A stretch of DNA of 34,122 nucleotides from Ruminococcaceae bacterium OttesenSCG-928-A16 (lineage in GTDB: Bacteria; Bacillota; Clostridia; Oscillospirales; Ruminococcaceae), in assembly GCA_030267215.1 (NCBI GenBank), contig JAJDJP010000021.1, positions 1 to 34,122 on the forward strand, written 5' to 3'. Under the pieces are notes generated by a model that saw nothing but the letters and a program-made list of their open reading frames with translations, did no database searches and had not been told where the DNA came from. Shown here piece by piece: positions 34,063 through 34,122 of this stretch. The translations under genes were made by a program, and so were the position numbers. The stretch's first letter is position 1. Each line of letters starts with the position of its first letter.

Positions 34063-34122
34063 ACTATCTCCTTAGTAATGGTTGCTATTTGCGCCGCAAT
34101 GCTTTGCACGCTGCGCATGGTG
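34059..34122 (-). CDS. Partial gene, C-terminal 20 residues only
   Basis: The last 64 bases hold an open minus-strand frame ending TMRSVQSIAAQIATITKEIV and a TGA that overlaps the DUF2156 start as ATGA. The ribosome site of the next gene lies inside it, as expected for coupled genes. Too short to identify; it could also be chance. Confidence 0.4.
   Translation of the reverse strand, partial: TMRSVQSIAAQIATITKEIV

Overview
The window looks like a chromosomal core region of a low-to-mid GC Bacillota, most likely class Clostridia (an Oscillospirales/Ruminococcaceae-like lineage is my inference from gene content, not a computed placement). Pointers are GatCAB, HprK, WhiA, a Gls24-type envelope protein, a TrpR-like YerC regulator, the dnaX-ybaB-recR set next to SRP RNA, a permuted-free tmRNA, strong AGGAGG ribosome sites and TTGACA/TATAAT-type promoters. 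Nearly all genes lie on the minus strand; only a glycosyltransferase, a small membrane protein and a uracil-DNA glycosylase are on the plus strand.

Layout, left to right. 1-5.8 kb: a Gls24-family gene with its own promoter, then ligA-gatC-gatA-gatB as one tight minus-strand operon (repair ligase plus tRNA-dependent amidotransferase). 5.9-10.9 kb: a five-gene minus-strand operon, mgtC-like, glycerophosphodiesterase, two ABC permeases and a lipoprotein binding protein, resembling an Ugp system without its ATPase. 11.1-19.6 kb: a long minus-strand operon hprK - PHP phosphoesterase (frameshifted) - murB - whiA - dnaE - pfkA, linking carbon-catabolite control, wall synthesis, replication and glycolysis. 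19.6-21.7 kb: divergent plus-strand glycosyltransferase, minus-strand yerC, and a 55-residue membrane protein, with a palindromic operator-like site between the last two. 21.8-26.2 kb: ssrA (tmRNA), smpB, recR, ybaB, dnaX and the SRP RNA, all minus strand; a small GIY-YIG gene bounded by inverted repeat copies sits between the SRP RNA and dnaX. 26.2-28.2 kb: two unrelated phosphotransacetylases, Pta and PduL-type, followed by a 164-bp fold-back element. 28.2-34.1 kb: family-4 uracil-DNA glycosylase, a very long palindromic terminator, an unlisted 47-residue small ORF, U32 peptidase, MltG, a DJ-1/PfpI protein, a GNAT acetyltransferase, a DUF2156 protein and the tail of one more gene cut by the window edge.

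The items I would look at first are: (1) the 164-bp fold-back element at 27953-28116, whose mismatches are mostly G-U pairs on the plus strand and which has a promoter placed to start transcription at its left end, suggesting an undescribed or unannotated structured RNA (6S-like architecture) or else a MITE; (2) the PHP gene interrupted exactly at an in-frame A-AAG-GGG heptamer, so that a -1 slip restores the family sequence; (3) the GIY-YIG gene inside a pair of inverted REP-like repeats. No CRISPR array, prophage or insertion sequence transposase was seen.
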